This document shows positions 61,847 through 64,000 of a DNA stretch of 64,000 nucleotides, in pieces. Each line of letters opens with the position of its first letter. Position 1 is the first letter of the stretch. The position numbers and the translations under genes are program-made. The DNA is from an uncultured Pseudomonadales bacterium (GTDB lineage: Bacteria; Pseudomonadota; Gammaproteobacteria; Pseudomonadales; Azotimanducaceae), in NCBI GenBank assembly GCA_958295875.1, contig OY282379.1, positions 2,480,001 through 2,544,000 on the forward strand, given 5' to 3'. Under the pieces are notes generated by a model. The model was not told the DNA's origin and searched no databases. It was given only the letters and a program-made list of their open reading frames with translations.

Positions 61847-63040
61847 ATGCAGGCATACGATTACGAGGTGGTGGACGCCAACGGCCAGGCGCAAAAGGGG
61901 CGCCTCGAGGCCGATTCGCCAGTGGACGTGGTGCGGCGCCTCGGTGCGGCTGGCCTCACGGTGCTGAGCGTGGACGAAGCCCGCAAGGAATCTGGCCTGT
62001 TGCGCCGCGCCCCAGGCGCAGCGGACGTCGTGGTCGCCTTCCAAGAGCTGGCGACGCTCCTGCAATCTGGCGTCGCCTTGAGCGATGCGGTGTTCGCGCA
62101 GAGCCGCGGCAGCCACCATCCACAAGTCGCCGCCGCCTTCGGCGCCATCGCCAAGGACTTGACGCGCGGCGCCAGTTTCCTGCAAGCCTTGGGCGCGAGC
62201 GGCTTGCGCTTGCCAGACTACGCACATCAGCTTGTCGAGGCTGGCGAGCTGAGCGGGCGCTTGCCGCAGGCGCTGCGCCGGGCGGTGGAGCAGATGGAGT
62301 ACGACAAGCGCGTCTCTGCGGACATTCGCGCCGCGCTCACCTATCCGGCGATCCTCGTCGCCGCTGGCGTCTCGGCGGTGCTGCTGGTGTTCGTGTTCGT
62401 GGTGCCGCAGTTCGCCAATCTGCTGGACGACGCGAATGACCTGCCGTTGCTCGCCGCGGTCGTGCTGCGCGCCGGCGTGTGGTTCAACGCCAACGTTTGG
62501 GGCCTCGCCGCGGTGTCTGCCTTGGCCGCGCTCGGCCTCGCCGCGGCGTTGCGCCGCCGCGCCGTGCGGCGTCGGATGGTGGACGCCTTGGCGACATTGC
62601 CGTTGCTGCGCGATTGGCTCTCCGAAGCGGACACCGCGAAGTGGGCCGCGGTGATGGGCGCCATGCTCGCGAGCCGCGTGGAGTTGATGGACGCGCTGGC
62701 CCTCGCCGCCCGCGGGGTGCGCGTTTCCGCTCGTGCGGAGCGCTTGGCCCGGGCCGTGGCCGAAGTGAGGGGAGGCGCCGCGCTCTCGGCGGCCCTGGAG
62801 CAGCAGGACGCGCTCACGCCCACCGGCTACAACCTCATCCGGGTTGGCGAGCAATCCGGCAAGCTGGCCGAGACCATGCAAGCCCTCGCCGCGCTCTATG
62901 AAGAGAACAGCGCCCGGCGCATGAAGCGCGTCCTCACGCTCATCGAACCCTTGGCCGTGCTATTGATTGGCGGGGTGCTTGGCACCATTATGGTGGGACT
63001 CATCCTCGCCATTACGAGCGTCAATGAAATCGTGCTTTAA
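61847..63040 (+). CDS. gspF: Type II secretion inner-membrane protein GspF
   Basis: A 397-residue platform protein. YEVVDANGQAQKGRLEADSP N-terminus, two T2SSF repeats with LATLLQSGVALSDAV... and LVEAGELSGRLPQALRRAVEQME, LIRVGEQSGKLAETM. Three membrane segments at the usual places. Overlaps the gspG start by 17 bases. Confidence 0.93.
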   Translation: MQAYDYEVVDANGQAQKGRLEADSPVDVVRRLGAAGLTVLSVDEARKESGLLRRAPGAADVVVAFQELATLLQSGVALSDAVFAQSRGSHHPQVAAAFGAIAKDLTRGASFLQALGASGLRLPDYAHQLVEAGELSGRLPQALRRAVEQMEYDKRVSADIRAALTYPAILVAAGVSAVLLVFVFVVPQFANLLDDANDLPLLAAVVLRAGVWFNANVWGLAAVSALAALGLAAALRRRAVRRRMVDALATLPLLRDWLSEADTAKWAAVMGAMLASRVELMDALALAARGVRVSARAERLARAVAEVRGGAALSAALEQQDALTPTGYNLIRVGEQSGKLAETMQALAALYEENSARRMKRVLTLIEPLAVLLIGGVLGTIMVGLILAITSVNEIVL

Positions 63041-63536
63041 GGCGTGGCGCGCGGCCACGCGCTGCGACATCGCCCGCCGCCGCTGGCGGCGCCGTCCGCT
63101 GCATGGCGCTGCCCGGCGCCAGCGCGGCTTCAACCTGATCGAGCTCATGGTGGTGCTCGTGATCTTGGGGCTGCTTGCGGGCCTCGTGGGGCCGCGGCTG
63201 TTGGGTCGCGTGGATACCTCGAAGGTGGCCACCGCCGACACGCAGGTGAAGATGCTCCGCAGCGCACTCTTAACCTACCGCTTGGATGTGGGGCAGTTCC
63301 CTTCAACGAGCGATGGCTTGGCGGCTTTGATGCGCGCCCCGGCAGACGTGGCGGATTACTGGCGCGGCCCGTACTTGGACGACGAAGTGCCGCTTGACCC
63401 GTGGCGGGCGCCGTACCGGTACGAGTTCCCAGCGAGCAACCTGCAAGGGTTTGCGCTCTATTCGTTGGGGGCGGATTCCGCGCCCGGCGGCGAAGGCATC
63501 AATGAGGATGTCGGCTACCTGTCGGACAAAAGCTAG
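63024..63536 (+). CDS. gspG: Major pseudopilin GspG
   Basis: A 170-residue prepilin. Leader 1-35 is unusually long and basic, then the peptidase site RQRG|FNLIELMVV (cleaved after G35, Glu at +5). Downstream GspG features: TYRLDVGQFPSTSDGL, DPWRAPY, LGADSAPGGEG. ATG 63024 overlaps gspF. Pseudopilus shaft subunit. Confidence 0.92.
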   Translation: MKSCFKAWRAATRCDIARRRWRRRPLHGAARRQRGFNLIELMVVLVILGLLAGLVGPRLLGRVDTSKVATADTQVKMLRSALLTYRLDVGQFPSTSDGLAALMRAPADVADYWRGPYLDDEVPLDPWRAPYRYEFPASNLQGFALYSLGADSAPGGEGINEDVGYLSDKS

Positions 63537-63945
63537 CCGCGCCGGCGGCTTCACGCTGCTTGAGCTCACCATCGTGCTTGCCTTGGTCGGCTTGGTGGCC
63601 GCGGTGGCGCTGCCGAATCTGCAGCGGCTGTACGACGCCTTCGTGCGCGAGACGGAACGCGCCCGCATCATCGATCAGTTCGCCGCGTTGGGGCAACGCG
63701 CCCTGGCCGCCGGCCGCGCCTACGCCGTCCTGGATGCGGACGCCGCCGACGCGCAGGCATACGCCGACTATGAGCCGTATTCCATTGACCTGCCGCCCGG
63801 CTGGGCGCTGCGCGTGAAGCGTCCCGTGCTGGTGCGCGCGAACGGCTTCTGCTTGGGTGGTGAAGTGGCGTTGGCGCACACCGGCGGCGAGGCCATCGAG
63901 CTCGCGTTGGCGCCGCCGTATTGCCGCCCGACCGAGGCAGATTGA
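63502..63945 (+). CDS. gspH: Minor pseudopilin GspH
   Basis: A 147-residue prepilin. Peptidase site RAGG|FTLLELTIVLALVG (Glu at +5) near residue 17. ATG 63502 has GAAGG five bases before it; ATG 63508 is an alternative. Overlaps gspG by 35 bases in another frame. Minor pseudopilin expected at the pseudopilus tip. Confidence 0.87.
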   Translation: MRMSATCRTKASRAGGFTLLELTIVLALVGLVAAVALPNLQRLYDAFVRETERARIIDQFAALGQRALAAGRAYAVLDADAADAQAYADYEPYSIDLPPGWALRVKRPVLVRANGFCLGGEVALAHTGGEAIELALAPPYCRPTEAD

Positions 63946-64000
63946 GCGGCGCCCGCGCAGCCTCCCACAGCGCGTGGCCAATCCCTTCTTGCGGGCACCT

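Noticed and set aside
63942..64000. Start of gspI after gspH
   Set aside because: A TTG overlaps the gspH stop and the frame is open to the window edge, but no prepilin signature is reached within the visible 19 codons.

Overview
This 64 kb window is a high-GC bacterial chromosome segment, most likely from a gammaproteobacterium. The evidence is gene order and content: dnaX-ybaB-recR-rnd-ycgN, a gacA-like regulator followed by uvrC-pgsA-tRNA-Cys, a divergent pspF/pspABC locus, lpxC (Gram-negative outer membrane), a type II secretion operon, and a high-potential iron-sulfur protein beside a cytochrome oxidase. I cannot name a species.

Layout. 1-2.0 kb: the 5' part of endonuclease V, tRNA-Gly and a small basic coiled-coil protein. 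2.0-7.6 kb: a TlpA-like thioredoxin followed by a complete aa3-type cytochrome c oxidase operon whose subunit II carries two fused cytochrome c domains, then a convergent HiPIP gene and the 4.5S SRP RNA. 7.8-11.1 kb: phage-shock locus. 11.1-16.5 kb: glycerophosphodiesterase, then the DNA replication and repair block dnaX-ybaB-recR with rnd and ycgN. 16.6-22.5 kb: MoxR ATPase plus VWA protein, then hrpA. 22.6-23.7 kb: an IS481-family element. 23.8-25.8 kb: a copper-responsive-type RiPP operon (HvfABC/bufferin family) with an atypical cysteine core. 26.0-27.6 kb: an RsbU-like phosphatase and STAS antagonist. 27.6-31.3 kb: dusA (divergent), lpxC, gltX, tRNA-Ala. 31.4-34.3 kb: a tightly overlapping five-gene membrane/cytochrome cluster of unknown role. 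34.4-35.6 kb: PHP phosphoesterase and coaE.

35.7-38.7 kb is an accessory pocket: an IS5 remnant, a CBS-HEPN gene, a complete IS5-family element, and a small helical protein whose 3' end runs into that element. 39.0-47.5 kb: ferredoxin, SDR, pyrF, a DUF4143 ATPase headed by three evenly spaced palindromes, glutaryl-CoA dehydrogenase, gacA-uvrC-pgsA, tRNA-Cys. 47.5-52.9 kb: PfkB kinase, CHY zinc finger, hydantoinase/oxoprolinase pair, tRNA-Leu(UAA).

53.2-57.6 kb is a nested mobile cluster. One IS481-family element, flanked by TCAGG duplications, has been entered by an IS5-family element (CTAG duplication) and by an ISAs1-family element (11-bp duplication) whose transposase is fused to a DruA-like domain. 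It is followed by a trimeric-autotransporter-like adhesin with twelve almost identical 42-bp repeats, tRNA-Leu(UAG), a short lower-GC remnant region, and the first genes of a type II secretion operon (gspE-F-G-H) that leaves the window.

Start codons were chosen by ribosome-binding site, overlap with the upstream stop codon and family N-terminus; GTG and TTG starts are common here. All functional calls come from motif recognition by eye, with no database search.
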